Source: Paracoccus sp. (in: a-proteobacteria)
GTDB taxonomy: Bacteria; Pseudomonadota; Alphaproteobacteria; Rhodobacterales; Rhodobacteraceae
Assembly: GCA_018056045.1 (NCBI GenBank)
Contig: JAGPGI010000001.1
Coordinates: forward strand, 21,405 to 41,035
Direction of reading: 5' to 3'
Length of the DNA: 19,631 bases
Shown: piece after piece, positions 7,562 through 16,016 of the stretch
How the letters are laid out: each line of letters starts with the position of its first letter
How positions within the stretch are numbered: the first letter of the stretch is position 1
Notes under the pieces: generated by a model
The model's database searches: none
What the model was told of the DNA's origin: nothing
What the model saw: only the letters and a program-made list of their open reading frames with translations
Translations under genes and position numbers: made by a program

Positions 7562-9277
7562 TCATTCCAGCCATTCATAGGGCGCGAAGAAATCGGCACC
7601 GGGCCAGTCGCGCAGCCGCAGGATCGGCGCGGCCGGACCCTTGGTCCAGCTTGCCGCCTGCGTGGGATCGCCGGTGCCGTTCAGGCGGGCGACATGGGGA
7701 TAGGGATAGGCCGGGCGCGTCATCGCCGGCAGGGGCGTCACGCCGGGCAGGGCCATGGGCGCGCGGCGGCCGGCCGGGCCGCCCGTCACGTCGCCCGTCA
7801 TGTCGTCTGGCTGGCCAAAGCCCGAGGCCTCGGGGCTGGTCGCGGTCAGGATCGCATCGGGCGCCGCGCCGGTTTCGACCCAGGCCATCATCGCGCTGAG
7901 CAGGTTCAGATTGCCCGGCCCCTCGCCACCGCCGCAATGGCTGACGCCGGGCAGAAGATACAGGCGCTCGAACCCCTCGACGCGGTCGGCGCCCAACTGG
8001 CCGATCATCGCCTCGTGCAGGGCGGCGGTATTGGCGGGCGCGATATGGGGATCGGCCAGCCCGTGCCACAGGATCAGCTTGCCGCCCGCCTCGGCAAAGG
8101 CCGAAAGGTCGGGGTTTGTCGCATCAAACAGCCCATGGCGCGGGCGCAGCGCGTCCAGCGTCGCGGTGGTGAATTGCAGGTCCTTGAGCTGGAAATCCGG
8201 GTTTTCGGTGGCAAAGGCCAGATAGCGCAGCACCGGAAGGGCAGCCATTGGCGACATGATCGCACCATCGGGCGTATCGGCGACATAGACGCCCTGCCAG
8301 TTCAGTTCCGACCCGTAAAGCGGCTGGCCGGCGGTCAGAAAGGCGCCATTCCCGGCATCCTGCGGACCGGCGTAGAACTTGCGCGCCACCTCGGCCTCGG
8401 CCGGGGTCAGGCAGGCGGCGGGGTCGGTGGCGGGGTCGGTGGCACCGTCAGCGCAGGTGATGCTGGCCGGGTCGAACTCGCACAGGGCCGGCTGGGCAAT
8501 CAGCCCGTCCCTGACCCCGTCCAGCCCGTCGCAGGCCGCGACCACTGCCTTGTGCAGCACGGGCAGCCGGGCCGAGGTCAGGATGATCTTGCCCGCCGCA
8601 TCGGTATTCGCCCGCGCCTGCCAGCCGTGAAAGAGCGTGTTCTGGACCTGAAACAGCATCGCCGGAGCCCCGGCAATGATGCCGTCGAAATCGTCGGGGA
8701 AACGCATGGCCTGCATCAGCGCCTCGCGCCCGCCATCCGAGCAGCCGTTGAAATAGCTATAGGCCGCGTCCTGACCGTAAAAGGCGCGGATCAGCGCCCG
8801 GGCGGCCCCGGCGGTCAGATGCTGCGCCCGCCATGCGAAGTCTGATCGCTTCTGCGCATCCAGCCCCCAGCTTTCATCCTGCGCCGAGTGGCCCATATCG
8901 GTCGCGGCCATGACGAAGCCGCCGTCATTCAGCAGCGCGCAGCCGGCCGAGGCCCCCGATTCCAGCGTGATCCGCCCGCAAAGCCCGCCGCAGCCGACCT
9001 GCAGGTAGCGCTGGCTCCAGCTTTTCAGGGGCAGCAGGACCTGAAAATTGATCTCGGGCGCGATGCGGCCGGTGACCGAGCAGACGGGAATGCCGTTGCT
9101 GGTCGTCTCGACCGCTTGGGTGATGGTATTGCCCTGCCCGCCCATGGCGGTCAGGCTGGCGCAGCTGGTGACCGGGGTCACGACCTCCAGCGTCGCCTGC
9201 GCAAAGGCGGGTGCGGCAAGACCAGGCGAAAGCATGACGGCGGCCATGCACGATATCATGCGGGTCAAGCTTGTCAT
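7562..9277 (-). CDS. Secreted tannase/feruloyl esterase family protein
   Basis: A 571-residue exported esterase of the tannase/feruloyl esterase family (Pfam PF07519), which splits esters of gallate or hydroxycinnamates. A signal peptide is visible: MTSLTRMISC, a hydrophobic core, and a likely cut after AFA at residue 26. The family CS-D-HC arrangement is complete: Cys179-Ser180 in NGCSDGGREA, Asp409 in WHGLADPH and His447-Cys448 in GVSHCGGG, where the two cysteines normally form a disulfide bridging the active site. CDGLDGVRDGLI (249-260) matches the calcium-binding loop of the lid region. The ATG at 9277 has AGGAG about six bases upstream. It is the first gene of a minus-strand set with the siderophore-interacting protein. 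Gallate ester, ferulate ester or a synthetic ester could each be the substrate; the family is broad. Confidence 0.88.
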   Translation of the reverse strand: MTSLTRMISCMAAVMLSPGLAAPAFAQATLEVVTPVTSCASLTAMGGQGNTITQAVETTSNGIPVCSVTGRIAPEINFQVLLPLKSWSQRYLQVGCGGLCGRITLESGASAGCALLNDGGFVMAATDMGHSAQDESWGLDAQKRSDFAWRAQHLTAGAARALIRAFYGQDAAYSYFNGCSDGGREALMQAMRFPDDFDGIIAGAPAMLFQVQNTLFHGWQARANTDAAGKIILTSARLPVLHKAVVAACDGLDGVRDGLIAQPALCEFDPASITCADGATDPATDPAACLTPAEAEVARKFYAGPQDAGNGAFLTAGQPLYGSELNWQGVYVADTPDGAIMSPMAALPVLRYLAFATENPDFQLKDLQFTTATLDALRPRHGLFDATNPDLSAFAEAGGKLILWHGLADPHIAPANTAALHEAMIGQLGADRVEGFERLYLLPGVSHCGGGEGPGNLNLLSAMMAWVETGAAPDAILTATSPEASGFGQPDDMTGDVTGGPAGRRAPMALPGVTPLPAMTRPAYPYPHVARLNGTGDPTQAASWTKGPAAPILRLRDWPGADFFAPYEWLE

Positions 9278-9460
9278 GCGTCGCTCCTGTGCCTGGGACT
9301 GCGGCGTTGCATTCTGCCGCGCCCATCCCAGGCCAAGAGAGAGAAATCGGCAGGGCTATGGGCACGGCAGAGCGGTCGTGTCGGGGATCGGGCTGGCGGC
9401 TGGCTGGCTTGGTTGTCCTAAAAGCACCGCGGGCCGGCGGGATCAAGCCCCGAATGGCCC

Positions 9461-9476
9461 CGCGCCGCGCGGCGCG
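9461..9476. repeat. Perfect 16-base GC palindrome
   Basis: CGCGCCGCGCGGCGCG is its own reverse complement. It sits in the divergent region between the esterase and hchA. It could form a cruciform or stall site, or be a chance product of high GC. Confidence 0.35.
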
Positions 9477-9495
9477 ACCGGCCCGCATGCGGACT

Positions 9496-9517
9496 TGTAT
9501 CGCCCATATCCGATACA
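9496..9517. promoter_or_regulatory. Dyad operator candidate upstream of hchA
   Basis: TGTATCG (9496-9502) and CGATACA (9511-9517) are perfect inverted 7-base arms separated by 8 bases. The site lies 49 bases before the hchA start, in an AT-richer patch with promoter-like hexamers (TTGTAT at 9495 and TATTCC at 9518, 17 bases apart). A dimeric regulator bound here would cover the likely hchA promoter. The cognate regulator is not in the window. Confidence 0.5.
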
Positions 9518-9565
9518 TATTCCTTGTCACCGACGCGTGTTCCGCTTTCTGGAAAGGACAGAAAA

Positions 9566-10432
9566 ATGAGCAATACAGACGCACTCAGCCGCGCCCCGGT
9601 TGCCGACCCGGCCGAGGAAAACGCCTGGTTCCCCTCGCCCTATTCACTGTCGCAATACATTCCCCCCAAGACCGATTTCGACGGCGCGGATTACGCGGCC
9701 CCGCATAAGGGCGGCAAAAAGATCCTGATGGTAGCCACCGACGAACGCTATGTGCTGATGAAGAACGGCACCATGTTCTCCAGCGGCAACCACCCGGTCG
9801 AGACGATGCTGCCGATGATGCATCTGGACAAGGCAGGCTTCGAGATCGAGGTGACGACGCTGTCGGGCAACCCGGTCAAGTTCGAGATGTGGGCGATGCC
9901 CTCGCAGGACGAGGCGGTCAAGGCCTTCTACGCCCGCTATCTGCCCAAGTTCAAACAGCCGAAGAAACTGGCCGATGTGCTGGCCGGATCCTTGGACGAT
10001 TACGTGGGCGTGCTGGTGCCGGGCGGTCATGGCGCGCTGAACGGGCTGCCCTTTGCGCTGGACCTCAAGCAGGCGCTGGACTGGGCGATCAAGAACGACC
10101 GCTATGTGATCACGCTCTGTCACGGCCCTGCCGGCCTTTTGGCGCTGGCGGTGGACGAGGACCCGGCCGACTATCCCTACAAGGGCTATTCGATCTGCGT
10201 CTTCCCCGACGCGCTGGACGAGGGCGCGAATGTCGATATCGGCTATATCCCCGGCCATCTGCGCTGGCTTCTGGCCGAGTCGCTGGAAAAGCTGGGGATC
10301 AAGGTGCTGAACGAAGGCATCACCGGCCAGGTCCATCGCGACCGCAAATTGCTGACCGGCGACAGCCCCCTGGCCTCGAACGCGCTTGGCCGGCTGGCGG
10401 CCGAGGCGCTGCTGGCCGATTATCCCGGCTGA
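9566..10432 (+). CDS. hchA: HchA/Hsp31 chaperone and glyoxalase III (DJ-1/PfpI family)
   Basis: A 288-residue protein very like E. coli Hsp31 (HchA) in length and layout. Hsp31 is a stress holdase chaperone with glyoxalase III activity; a deglycase role has also been reported and is disputed. The catalytic pair Cys185-His186 lies in TLCHGPAGL, at the same numbering as in E. coli, and the acidic partner is Glu79 in [25 protein letters not shown] and [19 protein letters not shown] are further family landmarks. The ATG at 9566 is preceded by AAAGGA about six bases upstream; the frame is open to 9524 without a better start. It is a single-gene unit with its own dyad operator candidate upstream and a strong hairpin terminator downstream. 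It should act in the cytoplasm against methylglyoxal or protein damage. Confidence 0.92.
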   Translation: MSNTDALSRAPVADPAEENAWFPSPYSLSQYIPPKTDFDGADYAAPHKGGKKILMVATDERYVLMKNGTMFSSGNHPVETMLPMMHLDKAGFEIEVTTLSGNPVKFEMWAMPSQDEAVKAFYARYLPKFKQPKKLADVLAGSLDDYVGVLVPGGHGALNGLPFALDLKQALDWAIKNDRYVITLCHGPAGLLALAVDEDPADYPYKGYSICVFPDALDEGANVDIGYIPGHLRWLLAESLEKLGIKVLNEGITGQVHRDRKLLTGDSPLASNALGRLAAEALLADYPG

Positions 10433-10444
10433 GCCTACCAGACC

Positions 10445-10470
10445 GGGCGGCCCTTGACGGGCCGCCCCTT
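10445..10470 (+). terminator. Hairpin terminator after hchA
   Basis: GGGCGGCCC (10445-10453) and GGGCCGCCC (10459-10467) form a perfect 9-base stem with loop TTGAC, 12 bases after the hchA stop, followed by CTTT. The T run is short, as often in GC-rich genomes. Confidence 0.7.
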
Positions 10471-10529
10471 TCGGCCATGTCCTGCCCCGGGAAATATGGT
10501 CGCGCCCTGCCCTCAGACGCTTTGGCTGC

Positions 10530-10546
10530 ATTAACCTGGCCTTAAT
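10530..10546. promoter_or_regulatory. AT-rich dyad upstream of glutamate dehydrogenase
   Basis: ATTAA and TTAAT flank a 7-base spacer in an otherwise GC-rich stretch about 170 bases before the dehydrogenase start. It could be an operator or an AT-rich promoter element. No confident hexamer pair was found. Confidence 0.3.
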
Positions 10547-10612
10547 CCGGCCCGGCTAAGTTCTGCCGAAAATGCCGTGAATCGAGTTGAAAATCTGTGC
10601 AAACCCCCGGAT

Positions 10613-10676
10613 CATGACCGGGAGGAGAGGACCGAACACACGGCCAGAGCGATATTCCCGCAGGCGTCCGGTCATG
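10613..10676 (+). promoter_or_regulatory. Possible structured leader before glutamate dehydrogenase
   Basis: CATGACCGG (10613-10621) is perfectly complementary to CCGGTCATG (10668-10676), enclosing 46 bases. A second pair, GAGAGG near 10625 with CCTCTC near 10682, would compete with or extend it. The structure ends about 40 bases before the start codon. Function is unknown. Confidence 0.3.
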
Positions 10677-10717
10677 GATCGCCTCTCTTTCTGCGGGTCA
10701 ATGAGGGGGAAGGTGTC

Positions 10718-13700
10718 ATGGCAACCAGTATGGGCGGGAAACGCGACAAGCGGATCGACAGCGCGCGCAAGATCGCCGAGGCGGCGGGCGACCGGTCGCT
10801 CGACCCGGAAATCCTGTTCAAGCGCGCCAGCAAGGACGACCTTGAGGCCTATACCCCTGAAATGATGGCGCTGGTCGCGGCCCATGCCCGCAACGAGATC
10901 CGCGCCTGGGATGGCGGCAAGCCGCGGGTCAGCATCGACACCTTGCCGGGTGTCACGCCGGGTGGCACCCCGGTATCGGTCATCGCCGTGACCGAGCACA
11001 ACATGCCCTTTCTCTACGATTCCATCATGGGCGAGGTGACCAGCACACATCGCGACATCCATCTGGCGGTGCATCCGATTCTGGTGGTGCAGCCGGGCAA
11101 GCCGATCACGCTGTTTGACCCCGATGAGGATGTCGATCCCGCCCATCGCATCAGCCATATCCAGATCCACCTGTCGGAACTGACCCCGGCCGAGGCCCGC
11201 GAACTGGCCCGGCGCGTCGGCGAGGTGCTCGATCAGGTGCATCAGGCGGTGCAGGACTGGCCGGAAATGACCGCGCTGCTGGATCAGGCCATGCACGAGA
11301 TGGAGACCCATGACGCCGGCCGCCGCAAGGGCGATCAGGACGAGGCGCTGGCCTTTCTGCGCTGGCTGCGCGACAACAACTTCACCTTCCTCGGCATGCG
11401 CGAATTCACCTATTCCGGCAAGGGCGAGCAGGCCAAGGTCGAGCGCGGCAAGGGCAAGGGCCTGGGCATCCTGTCGAACCCGGATGTGCGGGTGCTGCGG
11501 CAGGGCAACGACAGCGTGCTGACCACGCCCGAGATCCTCGCCTTCCTCGATGGGCCGGACTTCCTGCTGGTGACCAAGGCCAATGTGAAATCGGTCGTCC
11601 ATCGCCGCGCCTATATGGACTATATCGGGGTCAAGCGTTTCGACGCGGATGGCAATGTGACGGGCGAATTGCGCATCGTCGGGCTGTTCACCTCGACCGC
11701 CTATACGCGGCAGGCGGCGGATATTCCGCTGTTGCGCGACAAGATTGCCAAGGTCGTCGACCATTTCGGCTATGACCCGCAAAGCCATTCCGGCAAGATG
11801 CTGGCCAATACGCTGGAATCCTATCCGCGCGACGACCTGTTCCAGATCGACGCCGGGCTGCTGGCGCGGTTTTGCGAGCAGATCAACGATCTGGGCGACC
11901 GCCCGCGCGTGCGGGTGCTGGCGCGCGCCGACCATTTCGACCGCTTCGTGTCGGTCATCGTCTTCGTCCCGCGCGAACAGTATAATTCCGACGTGCGCGA
12001 GCGGATCGGCGAATACCTGAAAACCGTCTATGACGGCCGGGTTTCGGCCTATTACCCGGCCTTCCCCGAGGGCGGCCTCGCGCGGGTGCATTTCATCATC
12101 GGCCGCTCCGGCGGCAAGACCCCCCGCATCCCGCAGGCCAAACACGAAGAGGCGGTGCGCGGCATCGTCACCCGCTGGACGGATCGCTTTGACCTTTTGG
12201 CGCGTCAGGACGGGGTCGAGCTGGATGTCAGCGCCGCCTATCAGTCGGTCTTTCCCCCGGCCGAGGCCTATGCCGACCTGCCCGATATCGTCGCGGTCAA
12301 GCCCGACGATCCGATCCGGATCTCGTTTTACCACTACCCGCGCAAGACCGAGCGTCAGGGCTCGGTCGAGCTGAAGATCTTTCACGCCGACGAGCCGGTC
12401 TCGCTGTCGCGGCGGGTGCCGGTGCTGGAAAATCTGGGCTTTCGCGTCGTCAGCGAACAGACCCATGACATCACCGTCCGAGCGGCCGGCGAACCCCCGC
12501 GTCAGGTCGTGCTGCACGATATGGAACTGGTCAACCGCGAAGGCCGCCCGATCGAGCTGGACAAGATCGGCGCCATGCTGGAGGAGGCCTTCCTCGACGC
12601 TTGGAACGGCGTGATCGAGGATGACACCTTCAACCGCCTGATCCTGCTGGCCGGGCTGACCGCGCGCGAAGTCACCGTGCTGCGCGCCTATGCCCGCTAC
12701 CTGCGTCAGGCCGGCATCACCTATTCGCAGGGCTATATCGCCGACACCTTGAACCGCTATCCGGCCATCGCGGCCGAGATCTTCCGCCTGTTCGTGGCGC
12801 GCATGGACCCCGCGCTGGCCGACAAGACGCGTGATCGCAAATGCAAGGCGCTGCTGGCCGGCATCGAGGAGGCGCTGGCCTCGGTCCCCAGTCTGGACGA
12901 CGACCGCATCCTGCGCCGCTATGTGAACGCCGTTCAGGCGACCCTGCGCACAAACTATTTCCAGCGCGACGCGGCCGGCAATCCGCCCGCCGTGCTGGCT
13001 TTCAAGCTGGACCCCAAGGCGCTGGAGGGCCTGCCCGAACCCCGCCCCTATCGCGAGATCTTCGTCTATGGCACCGAGGTCGAGGGCGTGCATCTGCGTT
13101 TCGGCCCGGTCGCGCGCGGCGGCTTGCGCTGGTCGGACCGCGCCCAGGACTACCGCACCGAGGTGCTGGGTCTGGTCAAGGCCCAGCAGGTCAAGAACTC
13201 GGTCATCGTGCCGGTCGGCGCCAAGGGCGGCTTCTATCCCAAGAAGCTGCCAGTAGGCGGCAGCCGGGACGAGATCTTCAACGCCGGCAAGGAGGCCTAC
13301 AAGACCTTCATCCGCACGCTTCTGTCGGTGACCGACAATATCGTCGGCCCCGATATCGTGCCGCCGCCGAACACGCTGCGCATCGACGGCGACGACCCCT
13401 ATTTCGTGGTCGCGGCCGACAAGGGCACGGCGACCTTCTCGGACACCGCCAATGGTCTGGCGCAAGAGATCGGCTTCTGGCTGGACGACGCCTTCGCCTC
13501 GGGCGGGTCGGCCGGCTATGACCACAAGAAGATGGGCATCACCGCACGCGGCGCATGGGAGGCGGTCAAGCGCCATTTCCGCGAAATGGACACCGACATC
13601 CAGACCACGCCCTTTACCGTCGCCGGCGTCGGCGACATGTCGGGCGACGTCTTCGGCAATGGCATGCTGCTGTCGCCGCAGATCAGGCTGATCGCCGCCT

Positions 13701-15520
13701 TCGACCACCGCGACATCTTCATCGACCCCGATCCCGACACCGGCAAATCCTTTGCCGAGCGCAAGCGCATGTTCGATCTGCCGCGCTCGAGCTGGCAGGA
13801 TTACGACCGCAAGGCCCTGTCCGAGGGCGCCATGATCATCTCGCGGGCGCAAAAACTGGTGACGCTGACACCGCAGGCGCAGGCGGCCATCGGGCTGGAC
13901 AAGGCCCAGGCGACGCCCTTCGAGATCATGACCGCGATCCTCAAGGCGCCGGTCGACCTGCTGTGGTTCGGCGGCATCGGCACCTATATCCGCGGCAGCA
14001 ACGAATCTGACGCCGAGGTGGGCGACCGCGCCAATGACGCCATCCGCATTCCCGCGGTCGAGGTCGGCGCCCGCGTCATCGGCGAGGGCGCCAATATGGG
14101 CGTGACGCAAAAGGGCCGGATCGAATTCGGCCTGAATGGCGGGCGCTGCAATTCGGACGCCATCGACAACTCGGCCGGGGTGAACTCCTCGGATGTCGAG
14201 GTGAATATCAAGATCGCCCTGGCTCCGGCCATGCGCGACGAACGCCTGCCGCGCCCGAAACGCAACAAGCTTCTGGCCTCGATGACGGATGAGGTCGCGC
14301 AACTGGTCCTGCGCAACAACTATGAGCAGTCGCTGGCGATCTCGCTCACGGAAATGCGGGGGCTGGCGAACCGCACGCCCTTGGGCCGGCTGATGACCCG
14401 CCTTGAGGAAGAGGGGCACCTGAACCGCAAGGTCGAAACCCTGCCCAGTGACCAGCTTCTGGGCGAGCGTTATCAAAGCGGCAAGCCGCTGACGCGGGCG
14501 GAAATCGGCGTGCTGCTGTCCTACGCCAAGATCGTGCTTTTCGATCAGGTGGTGGCCAGCGACCTGCCCGACGACCCCTATTTCACCGTCACGCTCGAGC
14601 GTTATTTCCCGGCGAAGATGCGCAAGGCCTATGCCGACGACATCCACGGCCACCGGCTGCGCCGCGAAATCATCGCGACGGTCCTGGCCAATGAGGCGAT
14701 CAATCGCGGCGGCCCGGCCTTTGTCTCGACGCTGACGGATGCGACCGGCTATGTCGCGGCCGATGTGGTCAAGGCGGCGGTTCTGGCGCTGGACGGTCTG
14801 GACCTGCCGCGCATCTATGCCGGCATCGACGCGCTGGACAATCGCGTCAGTGGCGCGCTGCAGAACCGCCTGTATCAGGAGGTCGGGCGCATCTATGCGC
14901 TGGTGACCGAACGCGTGCTGCGCACCGGCCTGACCGCCGGGCCGGTCGCCGAGGGTGTGGCGCGGCTGCGTGACGGCATGCAAAAGCTGCGCGCCACGCT
15001 GCGCAGTTCGGTCCCGGCCGAGACCGCCGAGGAGATCCGTCTCGGGGTGGAAAGATATGTCGAGGGCGGCGTGCCGGCCGCGTTGGCGGGGGAAATCGCC
15101 GATCTGGTGCTGATGACGCTGGTGCCCGAGATCATGCAGATCGCCTCGGATACCGGGATCAGCCTTGACCGCACGGCCCAGGGCTATTTCGCCGTCACCG
15201 ACGCACTGCGCATCGACCGGCTGCTTTCGGCCGCCGAACATATCCCCGCGACCGAACAGTTCGAGGCCATGGCACTGTCGCGCGCCATGTCCGAGATCTC
15301 ATCGGCACGGCGCGACCTGACCGCCGCCATCCTGCGCGAGCAGAAGGGGGCGCGGGGCGCAGGCAAGGGTCTGCAGGATGATGGCGGGCGCTTTGCCAGC
15401 GCCGGCGATCAACTGACGCTGCTGGTCGAAAAGGGCGAGCCCACGCTGGCAAGGATCACCGTGGCCGCCGGGCTGCTGACCGATCTGGCCCGTCTGCGCA
15501 GCCCCGGCGCGGCTGCCTGA
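10718..15520 (+). CDS. gdhB: NAD-specific glutamate dehydrogenase, large (about 180 kDa) type
   Basis: A protein of about 1600 residues, the usual length for the large bacterial NAD-glutamate dehydrogenases (Bac_GDH, Pfam PF05088). It oxidises glutamate to 2-oxoglutarate and ammonia, mainly for catabolism. The N-terminal half (about 1-700) holds the family's regulatory ACT-like region. The catalytic core follows: RGGLRWSDRAQDYRTEVLG from Arg800, NSVIVPVGAKGGF with the substrate-binding Lys836, LLWFGGIGTYIRGSNESDAE, and EGANMGVTQKGRIEF near 1123. The remaining roughly 400 residues are the family's C-terminal extension. The ATG at 10718 follows GAGGGGGAAGG closely; the frame is open back to 10577 but those residues are unlike the family. 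It stands alone, with a structured leader upstream and a hairpin downstream. The antisense strand has a 1561-codon open frame, which is a GC-bias shadow. The symbol gdhB follows use in some proteobacteria; gdh2 is also used. Confidence 0.95.
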   Translation: MATSMGGKRDKRIDSARKIAEAAGDRSLDPEILFKRASKDDLEAYTPEMMALVAAHARNEIRAWDGGKPRVSIDTLPGVTPGGTPVSVIAVTEHNMPFLYDSIMGEVTSTHRDIHLAVHPILVVQPGKPITLFDPDEDVDPAHRISHIQIHLSELTPAEARELARRVGEVLDQVHQAVQDWPEMTALLDQAMHEMETHDAGRRKGDQDEALAFLRWLRDNNFTFLGMREFTYSGKGEQAKVERGKGKGLGILSNPDVRVLRQGNDSVLTTPEILAFLDGPDFLLVTKANVKSVVHRRAYMDYIGVKRFDADGNVTGELRIVGLFTSTAYTRQAADIPLLRDKIAKVVDHFGYDPQSHSGKMLANTLESYPRDDLFQIDAGLLARFCEQINDLGDRPRVRVLARADHFDRFVSVIVFVPREQYNSDVRERIGEYLKTVYDGRVSAYYPAFPEGGLARVHFIIGRSGGKTPRIPQAKHEEAVRGIVTRWTDRFDLLARQDGVELDVSAAYQSVFPPAEAYADLPDIVAVKPDDPIRISFYHYPRKTERQGSVELKIFHADEPVSLSRRVPVLENLGFRVVSEQTHDITVRAAGEPPRQVVLHDMELVNREGRPIELDKIGAMLEEAFLDAWNGVIEDDTFNRLILLAGLTAREVTVLRAYARYLRQAGITYSQGYIADTLNRYPAIAAEIFRLFVARMDPALADKTRDRKCKALLAGIEEALASVPSLDDDRILRRYVNAVQATLRTNYFQRDAAGNPPAVLAFKLDPKALEGLPEPRPYREIFVYGTEVEGVHLRFGPVARGGLRWSDRAQDYRTEVLGLVKAQQVKNSVIVPVGAKGGFYPKKLPVGGSRDEIFNAGKEAYKTFIRTLLSVTDNIVGPDIVPPPNTLRIDGDDPYFVVAADKGTATFSDTANGLAQEIGFWLDDAFASGGSAGYDHKKMGITARGAWEAVKRHFREMDTDIQTTPFTVAGVGDMSGDVFGNGMLLSPQIRLIAAFDHRDIFIDPDPDTGKSFAERKRMFDLPRSSWQDYDRKALSEGAMIISRAQKLVTLTPQAQAAIGLDKAQATPFEIMTAILKAPVDLLWFGGIGTYIRGSNESDAEVGDRANDAIRIPAVEVGARVIGEGANMGVTQKGRIEFGLNGGRCNSDAIDNSAGVNSSDVEVNIKIALAPAMRDERLPRPKRNKLLASMTDEVAQLVLRNNYEQSLAISLTEMRGLANRTPLGRLMTRLEEEGHLNRKVETLPSDQLLGERYQSGKPLTRAEIGVLLSYAKIVLFDQVVASDLPDDPYFTVTLERYFPAKMRKAYADDIHGHRLRREIIATVLANEAINRGGPAFVSTLTDATGYVAADVVKAAVLALDGLDLPRIYAGIDALDNRVSGALQNRLYQEVGRIYALVTERVLRTGLTAGPVAEGVARLRDGMQKLRATLRSSVPAETAEEIRLGVERYVEGGVPAALAGEIADLVLMTLVPEIMQIASDTGISLDRTAQGYFAVTDALRIDRLLSAAEHIPATEQFEAMALSRAMSEISSARRDLTAAILREQKGARGAGKGLQDDGGRFASAGDQLTLLVEKGEPTLARITVAAGLLTDLARLRSPGAAA

Positions 15521-15533
15521 CCCTGAAAACACC

Positions 15534-15557
15534 GCCGCCGGACTCCGGTCCGGCGGC
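15534..15557. terminator. Hairpin between glutamate dehydrogenase and the TetR remnant
   Basis: GCCGCCGGAC (15534-15543) and GTCCGGCGGC (15548-15557) form a perfect 10-base stem with loop TCCG, 13 bases after the dehydrogenase stop. On the minus strand it is followed by GGTGTTTTC, so it may serve both directions and is better placed to end leftward transcription. Confidence 0.7.
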
Positions 15558-15910
15558 CCGATCCTGCGCGGCATGCTCGAGCTTGGCCAGTTCGGCGCAA
15601 AGCCTGCCGACCGGGCAGCCGTAAGCCATGATCCCGGCGCGATTGACGATCACGACGCGGATGAAGGCAAGGATCCGGTCGTGCGGGCTGCTCCCGCCCT
15701 TTTGCCAGCCCTTCGGCATGGCGCGCGTCCGATCCATGCGGCGGGTGATGACCGCGTCCAGAAGATCGTTCTGGTCTTGAAATGGTGATAGAGGTTCCCG
15801 CGCGAGATGCCGATGGCGGCGGCGATATCGGCAAAGGAGGTGGCCTCGAACCCGCCCTGCCAGAACAGGATATCCGCCTTGTCGATGATGCTGTCGGAGG
15901 TGGACGGCAT
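15558..15910 (-). pseudogene. TetR/AcrR-family regulator, frameshifted and truncated
   Basis: The minus strand from the ATG at 15910 encodes MPSTSDSIIDKADILFWQGG and then SFADIAAAIGISRGNLYHHF, the TetR helix-turn-helix. After KTR (ending at 15770) this frame degenerates to sequence unlike the family. The expected continuation DLLDAVITRRMDRTRAM is in another frame from 15767 on, so one base is missing around 15768-15772. The second frame keeps the family segment IMAYGCPVGRLCAELAKLEH but then runs straight into the terminator hairpin and the antisense of the dehydrogenase. The sum is about 118 codons, while family members usually have about 190, so roughly the last 75 residues are absent. The frameshift alone could be a sequencing error; the missing C-terminus argues for real decay. 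An intact ancestor may have controlled the neighbouring flavin monooxygenase gene, which is inference from position. Confidence 0.75.
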
Positions 15911-15943
15911 CGGCCCTGCACCATGACGCAACCTGTCAGCACC

Positions 15944-15972
15944 AGATTGGGACGATTGTCCTGATCTCTCAA
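15944..15972 (-). promoter_or_regulatory. Possible promoter of the TetR remnant
   Basis: On the minus strand TTGAGA (15972-15967) and CAATCT (15949-15944) are 17 bases apart, about 34 bases before the ATG at 15910. The -35 match is fair and the -10 match weak. Confidence 0.25.
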
Positions 15973-15978
15973 TCGGCA

Positions 15979-16005
15979 CGCGCCGGTCCATGACAGACCG
16001 GCGCG
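15979..16005 (-). terminator. Hairpin after the LLM monooxygenase gene
   Basis: CGCGCCGGTC (15979-15988) and GACCGGCGCG (15996-16005) form a perfect 10-base stem with a 7-base loop, starting 11 bases past the monooxygenase stop on the minus strand. There is no T run, so it may be a termination aid or an mRNA 3' end stabiliser. Confidence 0.55.
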
Positions 16006-16016
16006 CATCCTGCCCG

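Noticed and set aside
6704..8845. A 713-codon plus-strand frame opposite the SIP and esterase genes
   Set aside because: It covers two well-supported genes and their intergenic gap, has low-complexity composition and no known motif.
10556..15241. A 1561-codon open frame on the minus strand opposite glutamate dehydrogenase
   Set aside because: It mirrors the conserved dehydrogenase codon pattern (rich in Gln, Arg, His, Asp), has no recognisable domain, and has no ribosome binding site that stands out. Long antisense frames are expected in high-GC DNA.
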